From Flavobacterium sp. I3-2 (GTDB lineage Bacteria > Bacteroidota > Bacteroidia > Flavobacteriales > Flavobacteriaceae): a stretch of 64,000 bases of DNA. The notes under the pieces are model-generated. The model was not told the origin of the DNA and did no database searches. It saw only the letters and a program-made list of their open reading frames with translations. Positions 10,901-20,300 of the stretch are shown here, in pieces. Positions within the stretch are counted from its first letter, which is position 1. Every line of letters begins with the position of its first letter. The stretch spans positions 682,001 through 746,000 of the forward strand of contig NZ_CP058306.1 of NCBI RefSeq assembly GCF_013389595.1. Reading direction: 5' to 3'. The translations under genes were made by a program, and so were the position numbers.

Positions 10901-11200
10901 AGAAAGAGTTCCTGTAGACCCAAAAACCATTTGACCATTTGAAGTTACCCTTACACTTGTATAAGTAACCCCTGCAAATTCAAATGCAGGAATTGTAACT
11001 GCTGCAGAAGTTTTTGAATCTTGTCCTGGATCACCGTTAACAGCTGCTATCGGATCACCTGAAGATGTCTGAAAAACAATTCCTCCTGTTAACGGAACAT
11101 AAGTCCCATTTTCAATTGTAAATTGATAAAGACTAGACTGAGCATTGACTCTTAACATTGAGAGTAACAATACCAAAAATAATAAGTAAATTTTTCTCAT
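4910..11200 (-). CDS. Giant T9SS-secreted Ig-repeat surface protein, array gene A
   Basis: A 2,096-residue protein with a signal peptide (MRKIYLLFLVLLLSMLRVNAQ, cleaved after about residue 21). The N-terminal part (about 1-1026) is unique to this gene: a beta-rich domain (about 25-245), an Ig-like unit (about 255-345), an FN3-like unit with YYVRVYEY, an adhesin/MAM-like domain (about 480-655), an FN3 domain (about 660-750), and a further beta-rich domain. Residues about 1027-2096 are the same as in the next gene. They hold a MAM-like domain, seven Ig-like repeats each with an FCG and an NGC cysteine, an eighth repeat lacking cysteines, and a type A T9SS sorting domain (YYPNPVEDLLTISY to LKIIKK). 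The protein should cross the outer membrane through T9SS and be attached or released at the surface. It has its own promoter and terminator. The adhesin role is inferred from architecture; the ligand is unknown. Confidence 0.9.
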   Translation of the reverse strand: MRKIYLLFLVLLLSMLRVNAQSSLYQFTIENGTYVPLTGGIVFQTSSGDPIAAVNGDPGQDSKTSAAVTIPAFEFAGVTYTSVRVTSNGQMVFGSTGTLSAYEYKAISTSFADNKVLSPFGADLNVGATGISDIRFQVVGNESVVEWRNFRRFGKTESFSFQIRMNNTTGVIKFIYNGNPPYDVSTDYYPQIGIKNSTSDYQYLILGSGDSWVNANTSITGVTSSSICKFNGVTGFVDGLTYVFTPPLPCAGVPNGGLVSVARQNLCSGATPTTISVGLVNPGLSGISYKWQESTDNATWTDVAGATAGITLSYTPPAYNGTTKYYRLKTTCANGAGVAYSTVCEITGAGAPLSATSLTFSNVTDFSMNIGWINGGGNRRVVVINDTNTFVNPVDGNDAALVAATAYSGSGQQIIYDGTGTSVSVTQLNCSKTYYVRVYEYVRCGSAAPYSYNYGVALSGSQMTTATTLSTTVVNMPEAITLTGFTGSNLSTVSPGWDERAGDGSFTTTTSAWTNSSVNGVTTARINLYTTSRKEWIISPPVNLNEASRVTFKAAMTAATSTTVASNGGMVNTDDKIQVMISTDACGNIWTPLYTIDASNAAQFGTSLVPQEVLIPSSYIGQNVRIGFKAVDGPVDDTNDYYFHLADIVIEKLPACSDVFGVTITNVAKNSATISWNVSTPAPTVGYEYEIRTTGEPGTPGAIQTGTVTSDFNTKNVTGLLPETGYTVYVRTNCLSGQNGAWSEVKTFTTLCDYPDLVSTTPGSRCGFGTVNLSANYLNNPIVSWYSSSTGGLPLFTGANFVTPNVDTTTSYFVQAGVATPNSVVKVGNGTSNSTAAGESPLYYNYGGYKHQYIYTAEELLNAGLMAGPINSVAFDVKTASSVNRLGFTIYIGTTTQNTATSTHISGLNLVYSNAAQPMNLGVNPYVFTTPFVWDGTSNIVVQVNWSNNNGGNNSESGSVAYHSTSPASKTTYTYVDNRTVAQLLGTLTGGVPNDSGTTSGGTTTSSSRANTFFNGVAICSSPRTEVVATVTPAPVLTLSTNSVEICEGQTSTVTVTAGAADYSSFVWSPTTGVTGNATTGWVFNPTESTVYTLTASQSTGSLCSNALIVDVKVNPLPLMLDLGEEHQVCAGTVLQLKVGDNTVWPSNYFNSFESSQVQGFVTSATGGVSTNTTTLVASVGARSLQITHASSASGYVTLTNSLDLSSFATPYLSFDHIAALEGSGDYSYDYGYVEYSLDGGTTWVVFKPADYVGTAEAIGSTDAIGQRFSTRSYADWKAAITSSSSDPTNALWKPARFNFPTNGDLSNVKIRFKVTSDSSTSYAGWFIDNVNIKEAPLTTAIWTPATNLYTDAAATVPYVAGSDAAIVYFKSAVAMAETDYEVTVISAADCSVTQTVAITNVFVDTPVAADQSFCDEVEVSDVIVTGLTTGATLKWYASETSTTEITSIAATGTYYVVQELNGCSSSRVAVEIELNGVNVAPVAPANQNFCGIATVSDLEVTALTGNTIGWFGSETSTTELTSTTELTSGVYYVSQYNGHCWSPRASVTVSVVPVPSAPAVTAQNFCGTRPLSEINFGQASNATLKWYETATSTAVLPMTLSVATGTYYVSQTIGGCESSRVAVSVTVQAVLPAPVAPATQLYCGSTLISDLAANAASGGTIGWFSSMTSTTPIASTQNVSTGTYYVAQFNGACWSDKTTVQVTVGTVPPAPSNANVQLCGNYNFGQVSIGQISGATLNWYETSTSTTPLGSSTNVVGGTYYVSQTVGGCESARVMITITQTDALSNPTAVSQTFCGSATVADLVAQGSVGSTIVWYNSSVALNPLSPSAALATGTYYAAQTRNGCFSARVPISVFVVSVAGPNVDTFNFCGSAKVSDLVLPTPTGVVYKWFNSPSSSTQLNADTALASGTYFVSRTQFGCESARTAVTVNINSVPDAPTGISPQTFIQGSTINDIVMNQPNVVWYISEQNARNGVNPLVQGMPLVNGTTYYGVIIGTNGCPSLPFALTVDVYLSDDKFVKEDLKYYPNPVEDLLTISYSDRILQIEVFDLLGKRVKAQSTDDKEVKIDLSDLASGTYMIQLKTENKSQFLKIIKK
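6621..6656 (-). repeat. In-frame 18-bp tandem duplication inside an Ig-like repeat
   Basis: Two adjacent 18-bp units (6621-6638 and 6639-6656) differ at one base and encode TSTTEL twice in the second Ig-like repeat. The same duplication occurs at 13140-13175 in the other copy of the large repeat, but is absent from the third array gene. Slippage here would change length by six residues without a frameshift. Confidence 0.85.
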
Positions 11201-11244
11201 TAAAAAAATAATTTTTTAGGTTAATTAATAATTATAGTAATTAA

Positions 11245-11274
11245 CAAAAATAGATTTTTTTTTTACATATCAAA
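11245..11274 (-). promoter_or_regulatory. Promoter of array gene A
   Basis: On the minus strand TTTG (11271-11274) is followed after 18 bases by TATTTTTG (11245-11252), a full match to the Bacteroidota TAnnTTTG -7 box. It sits about 45 bp upstream of the ATG at 11200. The flanking sequence is closely similar to that upstream of array gene B. Confidence 0.7.
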
Positions 11275-11374
11275 AAAAAATCATTAAAAAACACTTTTCT
11301 TATTAAAATACATCAAAATTGACATTTCATATTTTTTTAGCACTTCATAATTTTGTCAAAATAATTAATAAAAA

Positions 11375-11403
11375 AATCCAGAGAGAAAATTTCCCTCTGG
11401 ATT
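11375..11403 (-). terminator. Rho-independent terminator of the 11429-17143 gene
   Basis: Same hairpin as at 4856-4884 (AATCCAGAG/CTCTGGATT followed by a T run on the minus strand), since it lies inside the large direct repeat. Confidence 0.88.
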
Positions 11404-11428
11404 AAAACCAATTTTAATTTAGTAAAAT

Positions 11429-14400
11429 TTATTTTTTGATAATTTTCAAGAACTGTGATTTATTTTCAGTTTTCAATTGAATCATGTAAGTTCCGCTTGC
11501 TAAATCTGATAAATCAATTTTAACTTCTTTATCATCTGTTGATTGAGCTTTAACTCGCTTACCTAATAAATCAAATACTTCTATCTGTAAAATACGATCT
11601 GAATATGATATTGTTAACAAATCCTCTACTGGGTTTGGATAATATTTCAAATCTTCTTTTACGAATTTATCATCTGATAAATAAACATCTACTGTTAACG
11701 CAAATGGTAAACTTGGACATCCGTTCGTTCCGATTATTACACCGTAGTAAGTTGTTCCGTTTACTAAAGGCATTCCTTGAACTAATGGATTTACTCCATT
11801 TCTTGCATTTTGTTCTGAAATATACCAAACCACATTTGGTTGATTCATTACGATATCATTTATCGTAGAACCTTGAATAAATGTTTGAGGACTTATTCCA
11901 GTTGGCGCATCTGGAACAGAATTTATGTTTACTGTTACAGCCGTTCTTGCTGATTCACATCCGAATTGTGTACGTGAAACAAAATATGTTCCTGAAGCTA
12001 ATGCTGTATCAGCATTTAATTGTGTCGAACTTGATGGTGAATTAAACCATTTGTAAACAACTCCTGTTGGTGTTGGCAATACCAAATCTGAAACTTTTGC
12101 ACTTCCACAGAAATTAAATGTATCTACATTTGGCCCTGCTACTGAAACTACAAAAACAGAAATTGGAACTCTAGCTGAAAAACATCCGTTTCTTGTTTGA
12201 GCCGCATAATATGTTCCTGTTGCTAAAGCTGCACTTGGCGATAATGGGTTTAATGCTACTGATGAATTATACCAAACTATCGTTGATCCAACTGAACCTT
12301 GAGCTACTAAATCTGCTACAGTTGCTGAACCACAGAAAGTTTGAGAAACTGCCGTTGGGTTACTTAAAGCATCTGTTTGTGTTATAGTAATCATTACACG
12401 TGCCGACTCACATCCTCCTACTGTTTGTGAAACATAATATGTTCCTCCTACAACATTTGTCGATGACCCTAGAGGTGTTGTCGAAGTTGATGTTTCATAC
12501 CAATTTAAAGTAGCTCCTGATATTTGACCAATAGATACTTGTCCAAAATTATAGTTTCCACATAACTGTACATTTGCATTACTTGGTGCTGGTGGCACAG
12601 TTCCTACTGTAACTTGAACGGTAGTTTTATCTGACCAACAAGCTCCATTAAATTGAGCTACATAATATGTTCCTGTTGAAACATTCTGAGTTGAAGCAAT
12701 TGGCGTAGTTGAAGTCATAGAGGAGAACCATCCGATTGTTCCGCCTGAAGCTGCATTAGCTGCTAAATCTGAAATCAATGTTGATCCACAATATAACTGA
12801 GTTGCTGGTGCAACTGGAGCTGGTAAAACTGCTTGAACAGTTACTGAAACTGCAACTCGAGATGACTCACATCCTCCAATTGTTTGAGAAACATAATATG
12901 TACCTGTTGCTACTGACAATGTCATTGGTAAAACTGCAGTTGATGTTGCTGTTTCATACCATTTCAATGTAGCATTTGACGCTTGTCCAAAATTAATTTC
13001 GCTTAAAGGACGTGTTCCACAGAAGTTTTGTGCTGTTACTGCTGGCGCACTAGGCACAGGTACAACTGAAACCGTCACTGAAGCTCTTGGAGACCAACAA
13101 TGTCCATTATACTGAGAAACATAATAAACTCCTGAGGTTAATTCTGTTGTAGATGTCAATTCTGTTGTAGATGTTTCACTACCAAACCATCCAATGGTAT
13201 TTCCTGTTAAAGCCGTAACTTCTAAATCACTAACTGTAGCGATACCACAGAAGTTCTGATTTGCTGGAGCAACTGGAGCTACATTTACGCCGTTTAGTTC
13301 AATTTCTACAGCAACTCGAGATGAAGAACATCCATTAAGCTCTTGAACTACATAGTAAGTTCCTGTAGCAGCTATTGAAGTAATTTCTGTTGTTGAAGTT
13401 TCTGAAGCATACCATTTCAATGTTGCTCCAGTAGTTAAGCCTGTTACAATTACATCAGAAACTTCTACTTCATCACAGAATGATTGATCTGCAGCAACTG
13501 GTGTATCAACAAAAACATTTGTGATTGCTACTGTTTGAGTTACTGAACAATCAGCTGCACTAATTACTGTTACTTCATAATCTGTTTCAGCCATAGCTAC
13601 AGCAGATTTAAAATAAACTATAGCAGCATCTGAACCTGCAACATAAGGTACAGTAGCAGCAGCATCGGTATATAAATTAGTAGCTGGGGTCCAAATTGCT
13701 GTTGTAAGTGGAGCTTCTTTAATATTTACATTATCGATGAACCAACCTGCATAGCTAGTTGAACTATCAGAAGTTACTTTAAATCTAATTTTTACATTTG
13801 AAAGATCTCCATTTGTTGGAAAATTAAAACGAGCTGGTTTCCACAAAGCGTTCGTCGGGTCACTAGATGAAGAAGTTATAGCCGCTTTCCAATCAGCATA
13901 AGATCTCGTTGAAAAACGTTGTCCAATTGCATCAGTTGAACCTATAGCTTCAGCTGTTCCAACATAATCTGCTGGCTTAAAAACAACCCAAGTTGTTCCT
14001 CCATCTAAACTATATTCAACGTATCCATAATCATATGAATAATCTCCCGAACCTTCCAATGCTGCAATATGATCAAAAGATAAATATGGTGTTGCAAAAC
14101 TAGACAGATCAAGTGAATTTGTAAGCGTAACATATCCAGAAGCACTAGAAGCATGTGTAATTTGTAAAGATCTTGCTCCAACACTTGCAACTAGGGTCGT
14201 GGTATTTGTAGAAACACCTCCTGTAGCACTTGTAACAAAACCTTGAACTTGAGATGACTCAAACGAATTAAAATAATTAGACGGCCAAACTGTATTATCA
14301 CCAACTTTTAGCTGCAATACTGTTCCTGCACAAACTTGATGTTCTTCTCCTAAATCCAACATTAAAGGAAGTGGGTTTACTTTAACATCAACTATAAGCG

Positions 14401-17143
14401 CATTAGAACACAAGGATCCTGTGCTTTGAGATGCTGTCAATGTATAAACTGTACTTTCTGTAGGATTAAATACCCAACCAGTTGTCGCATTCCCTGTAAC
14501 TCCTGTTGTTGGAGACCAAACAAATGAACTATAATCTGCAGCACCTGCTGTAACTGTTACTGTTGACGTTTGTCCTTCGCAAATTTCAACACTATTTGTA
14601 GACAATGTTAAAACTGGAGCTGGTGTAACAGTAGCAACTACTGCTGTACCTGTAGTATTAACACAAACTGTATTTGCATTGAATATAAACTGAGGTCTAT
14701 TTAAATAACTCTCTAAATTCGATGAAGTGTTTGCACAAACTGTTTCTGCAGAAGTAGAAGAAGTAACATGAGCCTTTACTGTAGCTTTATATGGAGTCTC
14801 TACAGACTTTATAGTTCTACTCATAGTAGCTGACGAAGCTGAATTTCCGTGGCAAAACTCAATTATGATATTTGATTTACCATCCCAAACAAATGGAGTT
14901 GTAAACACAAAAGTATTAACACCAGCAGTTGGTAAATAAGAAGCTGACGTATAAACACTTGTCATTACTGCATTTGTATCAAAAGTTTCTAATGCAGAAC
15001 GTGTTGTTGTACCAACCTTAATCGACAAGTTAATCATTGGTAAAGTACCAATACTTGTAACATCTAAGGCGATTGAATTAATTGCTCCTGGACCAACACC
15101 ATAATTTAATAATTCTCTTGCCGTAATTAAATGCTGTGTATGATTATTGCTCCAAGCACTATAAAACGGATTAGAATAAGTATTTGAAGTTAAGTCACCA
15201 GCACCTGCATTAATTAACGAAGGAGTTGTACTTACATTTCCACCTGTTGCATAATAAGTAGTAGTAGCTGACAATTGAGGTGTCGTAAAATCTTCTGTAA
15301 TTGCTAAAACATTTCCGCTTACTGCATTATCAAACCAAAAAACATGCGATGAATTAAAATCAGCAGATAAATTTACAGTCCCTATACCACATCTGGTTAC
15401 CGGTGGCGCCGAAACTAAATCAGGATAATCACAAAGTGTTGTAAACGTAATTCCTGAAGACCATAAACCAAATTGAGATACACTACAAACCGCTCTTAAA
15501 TAAACTGTATACTGCGAAGATGGCAATAGATTACCAAGGTTATGGAATGATTCACTTGAAGAAACCGCTCCTGTAAATATAGCTCCAGGTGTTCCTGGAT
15601 CTCCAGAGGCTCTGACTTCATATTCATATCCGATTCCTGGTAATAGATTTGGTACATTCCAAGAAAGTTTGGCGGTATTTTTAGTTACATTTGACACCTG
15701 CAAACCTGTAATATCTGGACAAGTTGGTAGTGGTTCAACAACAAAATTATCTATATAAAATTTAAAATCAGTAGATGTACTAGTGCTTTTTGCAAAAAAA
15801 GCGAATTTAACAACTCCTGAATATGCACTTAAATCAATAGTTTCAGGGTTTACTAAATTATAAGGTATATTTGAATCGTTATAAACCTTTAGAATATTTG
15901 TAGTTGACCAAGTTTGCCCATTATCTGTTGAAATCAAAACTGTCACTGATTTATCAGCTCCCATACTAGTAACACTTGAAGAACCTGAATAGGGAATAAC
16001 TGACACATCATACTTAAGCCTAAAATTAGGACCTGAAACTAAGCCTAAATCTATTGAAGGAGAAATCATCCATTCTTTATCATCACCATACAAATTTATA
16101 TATAAAGCTTTCCCATTAGGATTTGAACTTGAACTATTATAATCTCCCGAAGTCCAACTACTAGTAGTTCCTGTTAAAGCATCACCTATATTAGCACCAA
16201 CTCTCTCTTGCCAACATGGTAAACTAGTTGTAGAAATTGACCCCGTGTAAGTACTAAATGTTTCTACAGCAGTTGGCGCAATTTCGTTATCGCATGTTGT
16301 TCTAAAAGCTACTTTAGAACTCCAAAAACTTAAATCTCCTGAGCCACAATTTGATCTTACATAAACATTATAATTAGTTAATTCAGATAAATTAGAAATA
16401 TTTGCAGTCAAAACGCCTGACAAAGTAGTTCCCGAAGCAATCAAACCAGAACCAACAGTTCCAGGATTTTCATCTGTTCTTACTTCATAAATATAGCCAT
16501 CAGAAGGGATACTTGTAGGAGCTGTCCAACTTATAGTAGCAGAGTTTGAATTTACACCCGAAACTAAAATATCAGTTGGTCTAAAACATGTAGGAGTGAC
16601 TCCTTGAGTAACATTTACGTTATCAAAATAAATATAATAATCTCCATCACCATCCGACAAATCTTCTGATACAAATCTCATATACGTATCCCCTGAAGAA
16701 GGAACAAAAGTTGCAGTAACCGTACTACAGGTTGTCGAAGCTGTATGATTTGAACTATTTATTTCATAAAAATCATTCCATGGACCAGTAGTTGCATTAG
16801 CCCATTGCATCTTAATCTTAAAATAAGATGCAGGTGTAGCTGTTGAAGCATAATTAATTACCTTATAAGATAAATTAACAGTAACCAAACCTTGATTTGA
16901 AGTACCTAAAGAAGGTGACCTAAAAATATTATCATAATAATAATCAAACCAATCAAAATAGAAATTAGTTCTAACAGATGCAGTACCTTCACAAGGTGCA
17001 GTTGTTGTTCTTCCCATACTAGCAGAACCAGAGTTTACCCAGTTACCTAAGCCAGTTGGCTCCCATCCATAAGAATAATTTATTTGTGCATTATGCACCC
17101 ATGGGAGCAGAAGCATCAAAAAAAGTAAGTAAATTTTCTTCAT
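11429..17143 (-). CDS. Giant T9SS-secreted Ig-repeat surface protein, array gene B (chimeric)
   Basis: A 1,904-residue protein with signal peptide MKKIYLLFLMLLLPWVHNAQ. Residues about 20-185 form a domain (WVNSGSASM, DDYYIYFDNVNV region) homologous to the start of array gene C. Then come FN3 (about 190-280), an adhesin/MAM-like domain (about 290-470), FN3 (about 475-565), and a beta-rich domain up to about 834. From about 835 to the end it is the same as gene A: MAM-like domain, seven Cys-containing Ig-like repeats, one Cys-less repeat, and the type A sorting domain with YYPNPVEDLL. So its front resembles gene C and its back equals gene A, which points to gene conversion or recombination within the array. 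Expected location is the outer surface via T9SS. Function as an adhesin is inference. Confidence 0.9.
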   Translation of the reverse strand: MKKIYLLFLMLLLPWVHNAQINYSYGWEPTGLGNWVNSGSASMGRTTTAPCEGTASVRTNFYFDWFDYYYDNIFRSPSLGTSNQGLVTVNLSYKVINYASTATPASYFKIKMQWANATTGPWNDFYEINSSNHTASTTCSTVTATFVPSSGDTYMRFVSEDLSDGDGDYYIYFDNVNVTQGVTPTCFRPTDILVSGVNSNSATISWTAPTSIPSDGYIYEVRTDENPGTVGSGLIASGTTLSGVLTANISNLSELTNYNVYVRSNCGSGDLSFWSSKVAFRTTCDNEIAPTAVETFSTYTGSISTTSLPCWQERVGANIGDALTGTTSSWTSGDYNSSSSNPNGKALYINLYGDDKEWMISPSIDLGLVSGPNFRLKYDVSVIPYSGSSSVTSMGADKSVTVLISTDNGQTWSTTNILKVYNDSNIPYNLVNPETIDLSAYSGVVKFAFFAKSTSTSTDFKFYIDNFVVEPLPTCPDITGLQVSNVTKNTAKLSWNVPNLLPGIGYEYEVRASGDPGTPGAIFTGAVSSSESFHNLGNLLPSSQYTVYLRAVCSVSQFGLWSSGITFTTLCDYPDLVSAPPVTRCGIGTVNLSADFNSSHVFWFDNAVSGNVLAITEDFTTPQLSATTTYYATGGNVSTTPSLINAGAGDLTSNTYSNPFYSAWSNNHTQHLITARELLNYGVGPGAINSIALDVTSIGTLPMINLSIKVGTTTRSALETFDTNAVMTSVYTSASYLPTAGVNTFVFTTPFVWDGKSNIIIEFCHGNSASSATMSRTIKSVETPYKATVKAHVTSSTSAETVCANTSSNLESYLNRPQFIFNANTVCVNTTGTAVVATVTPAPVLTLSTNSVEICEGQTSTVTVTAGAADYSSFVWSPTTGVTGNATTGWVFNPTESTVYTLTASQSTGSLCSNALIVDVKVNPLPLMLDLGEEHQVCAGTVLQLKVGDNTVWPSNYFNSFESSQVQGFVTSATGGVSTNTTTLVASVGARSLQITHASSASGYVTLTNSLDLSSFATPYLSFDHIAALEGSGDYSYDYGYVEYSLDGGTTWVVFKPADYVGTAEAIGSTDAIGQRFSTRSYADWKAAITSSSSDPTNALWKPARFNFPTNGDLSNVKIRFKVTSDSSTSYAGWFIDNVNIKEAPLTTAIWTPATNLYTDAAATVPYVAGSDAAIVYFKSAVAMAETDYEVTVISAADCSVTQTVAITNVFVDTPVAADQSFCDEVEVSDVIVTGLTTGATLKWYASETSTTEITSIAATGTYYVVQELNGCSSSRVAVEIELNGVNVAPVAPANQNFCGIATVSDLEVTALTGNTIGWFGSETSTTELTSTTELTSGVYYVSQYNGHCWSPRASVTVSVVPVPSAPAVTAQNFCGTRPLSEINFGQASNATLKWYETATSTAVLPMTLSVATGTYYVSQTIGGCESSRVAVSVTVQAVLPAPVAPATQLYCGSTLISDLAANAASGGTIGWFSSMTSTTPIASTQNVSTGTYYVAQFNGACWSDKTTVQVTVGTVPPAPSNANVQLCGNYNFGQVSIGQISGATLNWYETSTSTTPLGSSTNVVGGTYYVSQTVGGCESARVMITITQTDALSNPTAVSQTFCGSATVADLVAQGSVGSTIVWYNSSVALNPLSPSAALATGTYYAAQTRNGCFSARVPISVFVVSVAGPNVDTFNFCGSAKVSDLVLPTPTGVVYKWFNSPSSSTQLNADTALASGTYFVSRTQFGCESARTAVTVNINSVPDAPTGISPQTFIQGSTINDIVMNQPNVVWYISEQNARNGVNPLVQGMPLVNGTTYYGVIIGTNGCPSLPFALTVDVYLSDDKFVKEDLKYYPNPVEDLLTISYSDRILQIEVFDLLGKRVKAQSTDDKEVKIDLSDLASGTYMIQLKTENKSQFLKIIKK
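13140..13175 (-). repeat. In-frame 18-bp tandem duplication (copy in gene B)
   Basis: Second occurrence of the 18-bp doublet described at 6621-6656, carried by the large direct repeat. Confidence 0.83.
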
Positions 17144-17186
17144 AAGAAATAACTTTTTTAAGTTAATTAATAATTATAGTAACTAA

Positions 17187-17194
17187 CAAAAATA
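17187..17194 (-). promoter_or_regulatory. -7 box of array gene B promoter
   Basis: TATTTTTG on the minus strand, at the same distance from the start codon as in gene A and in clearly homologous flanking sequence (including a shared TTAATTAATAATTATAGTAA stretch on the plus strand). The -33 TTTG of gene A is TTTT here, so the two promoters may differ in strength. Confidence 0.6.
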
Positions 17195-17284
17195 GATTAT
17201 TTTTTTACATATAAAAAAATAATGTTAAAAAATACATTACAAAAAACAAAATAGATTATTTTTTTCTATAAATATTTATTAAAA

Positions 17285-17314
17285 AATCCAGAGAGAAAAA
17301 TTCCCCTCTGGATT
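17285..17314 (-). terminator. Rho-independent terminator of the 17338-22776 gene
   Basis: AATCCAGAG/CTCTGGATT stem followed by a T run on the minus strand. It is closely related to, but outside, the exact repeat that carries the other two copies. Confidence 0.87.
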
Positions 17315-17337
17315 AAAATCATAAGTCTTTTAAATTC

Positions 17338-20300
17338 TTATTTTTTTACAACTTTTATAAATTGTTGTTTTGATACTGTTTTCAATTGGAGCATATAAGT
17401 TCCGCTTGCTAAATCTGATAAATCGATATTAACTTCTTTATCATCTGTTGATTTGACTTTAACTCGCTTACCTAAAATATCAAAAACTTCTATTTGTAAA
17501 ATACGTTCTGAATATGTAACGTTAAAAATATCTTCAACAGGGTTTGGATAATATTTCAATTCATTTTTAACAAATCCTTTATCAGAAAGATAAACATCTA
17601 CTGTTAACACAAATGGTAAACTTGGACAATTGTTTGTTCCGATTATTACACCGTAGTAAGTTGTTCCGTTTACCAATGGCATACCTTGAACCAAAGGGTT
17701 AACACCGTTTGCAGCATCTTCAGCAGATATATACCAAGTTACATTTGATTGATTCATTACAATATCGTTTATTGTTGAACCTTCAATAAATGTTTGTGGC
17801 GTAATTCCTGTTGGAGCATCTGGTATTGAATGAATTGTTACCTCTACTGAAGCTCTAGCAGATTCACATCCGCTTTGAACTCTAGAAACGTAATAAGTTC
17901 CCGTAGCTAAAGCCGTATCGGGAGTTAACTCTGTCGGATTAGAAGGCGAATTATACCATTTATAAGTAGTTCCTGTTGGAGCTGGAATTACTAAATCTGA
18001 GACAAGTCCGCTTCCACAGAAATCAAATGGATTCACTGTTGGAGCTGCACTTGAAGTAATCTGAACTGCAATTCCAATTCTAGCTGACGTACAACCATTC
18101 ATTGCTTGCTCTGCATAATAAGTACCTGTAACTAAAACTGTACTTGGCGCTAATGGATTCAAAGCATTAGCTGCATTATACCAATTAATAGTTGCCCCAG
18201 AAACACCTTGCACGACTAAATCTGCAACAGTTGCACTACTACAAAAAGTCTGAGCAACTGTTGTTGGTAATCCAAGAGCTGCTGTTGAAGTAACATTTAT
18301 CATTACTCTAGCTGACTCACAACCTCCAATTGTTTGCGAAACATAATAGGTACCTGTTATTGCATTTGTTGATAATGGCAGAACAGGCATTGAAGTTTGT
18401 GTCGCATACCAATTTAATGTGGCATTATTTGGTTGTCCTAATGAAATTTGTCCTAAAGTATATGAACCACATAATTGCAAAGGTGCATTATTAGGAGTTA
18501 CAGGAACTGAACCAACAGTCACCTGAATAGTAGTCATTGGTGACCAACATGCTCCATTGTATTGCGCTACATAATAAGTTCCAGTAACCACATTCAGTGT
18601 TGAAGCTAATGGAGTATTGCTAGTTGAAGAATCAAACCATCCAATTGTACCACCAACATCTGCTGTTGCATTAAGGTTAGCTATTGTAGTGATACCACAA
18701 TACAATTGTGTTGCAGGTGCAGCTGGCGCTGATAAAACAGCTTGAACAGTCATCGGTACTGCAACTCTTGAAGATTCACAACCATCAATTGTTTGAGATA
18801 CAAAATAAGTAGTTGTTATAATCTGAGTGGTCAATGGTAACACAGAAGCAGAAGTTGCTGAAGTGTACCAATTTAAGATAGCATTTGATGCTTGACCCAA
18901 ATCAACTTCTGCTAAAGTATGAACTCCACAGAAAATTTGATTAACACTTGTTGGTGCAGCAGGAACAGTACCAACTGTAACCACAACCTCAACTTTAGGA
19001 GACCAACAATTACCATTAAATTGCGCTACATAATAAGTTCCACTAACTAAAGTAGCCGAAGTAGCTAAAGGTGTATTTGAAGTAGCACTATCAAACCAAC
19101 CAATTGTATTTCCAGTTAATGGAGTTGCTACTAAATCTGCAACTGTATAAACACCACAAAAAACTTGGGTTGCGTTTGTTACTGGATCTACATTTACATC
19201 ATTTATATTGATATCTACAGAAACTCTCGAAGAAGAACAACCATTAAGTTCCTGAACCACATAGTAAGTTCCTGAAGTTGTAATAGAAGTAATTTCTGTT
19301 GTTGAGTTTATCGAATCAAACCATTTCAATGTTGCACCGGTAGTTAATCCTGTTACAATTATATCTGAAACTTCTGTTTCATCACAGAAAGTTTGATTTG
19401 CAATTACTGGATCAGATACTGTAGTTATATTGACTGATGTTGTTGCATCTTGTACACAACCTTCTATACTAACCATATTAACAGTATAAACAGTATTTCC
19501 ATTTTGCGAACTCTTAACATAAACTTTCGTTGCATGTCCTCCAGTATATGGTTGAGTAGCCGCTTGATCCATATACAGATTTGTCTGTGGTGACCAAGTC
19601 GCAGTTGCTAAATCTTGAAATACAAACCTAGCATTTAATCTATTTGCTGATAAAGTACCCGTAGTTGCATTCAAGGATTCACCTGCTGTATCTGACCTTG
19701 TGTACAAACTTTTATTATCAGAAGTGACAGTAAATTGCGTTTTAGCATTTGATCCTGTTCCAGCACCATCATTAAAAATTTCTACAAGTAAATTTGAGTC
19801 ACCATCCCAAACAAAAGGAGTTGAAAAATCAATTTGTTGCCAACCAGATGCTGTATGAGTATGTGTAACAGGTCCATAAACTGTTGTAAAACCACCAGTC
19901 AAGAAAGTACTATTAGCAAAATTTGATTGTGCTACAGTTTTAATTTTAATTGTATAATTATTATTAGTTGCTGAAGTTCCTAATGACGAAACATTAAATG
20001 CAATACCTGAAATTGTTCCAGAAGTAATTCCTAAATCATTAAGTTCTTGTTTTGTATATATGAATTGCTTTTTAGCTTCTCCATAATAATTTTCAAAAGC
20101 CGTTTCTTTGTCTGTTGAAAGCGATTCGTTTGTTCCAGTTCCAACAACTACTTGAGATGTATTTACTAAATTAGTATTCAATTCTTGAGCTACATTGGCA
20201 CAAAAATCATAAGTTGCATTTAAAGCAGTAAATACAGGTAATGGATTAACAACCACATTCAACTCTTTTGTAGTTACACATAATGAACCACTAGTTTGTG

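Larger units (their letters stand above)
11307..14642. repeat. 3,336-bp direct repeat, copy 2
   Basis: Partner of 4788-8123, in the same orientation, with 3,183 bp of gene A N-terminal coding plus promoter region lying between the copies. Homologous recombination between the copies would remove exactly 6,519 bp and leave one intact chimeric gene, because the repeat is in the same frame in both genes. Confidence 0.93.

Noticed and set aside
4788..14642. Insertion-sequence or phage origin of the large repeat
   Set aside because: The repeat has no transposase, no terminal inverted repeats and no flanking target duplication; it starts inside an intergenic region and ends inside a codon, which fits homologous conversion or duplication.
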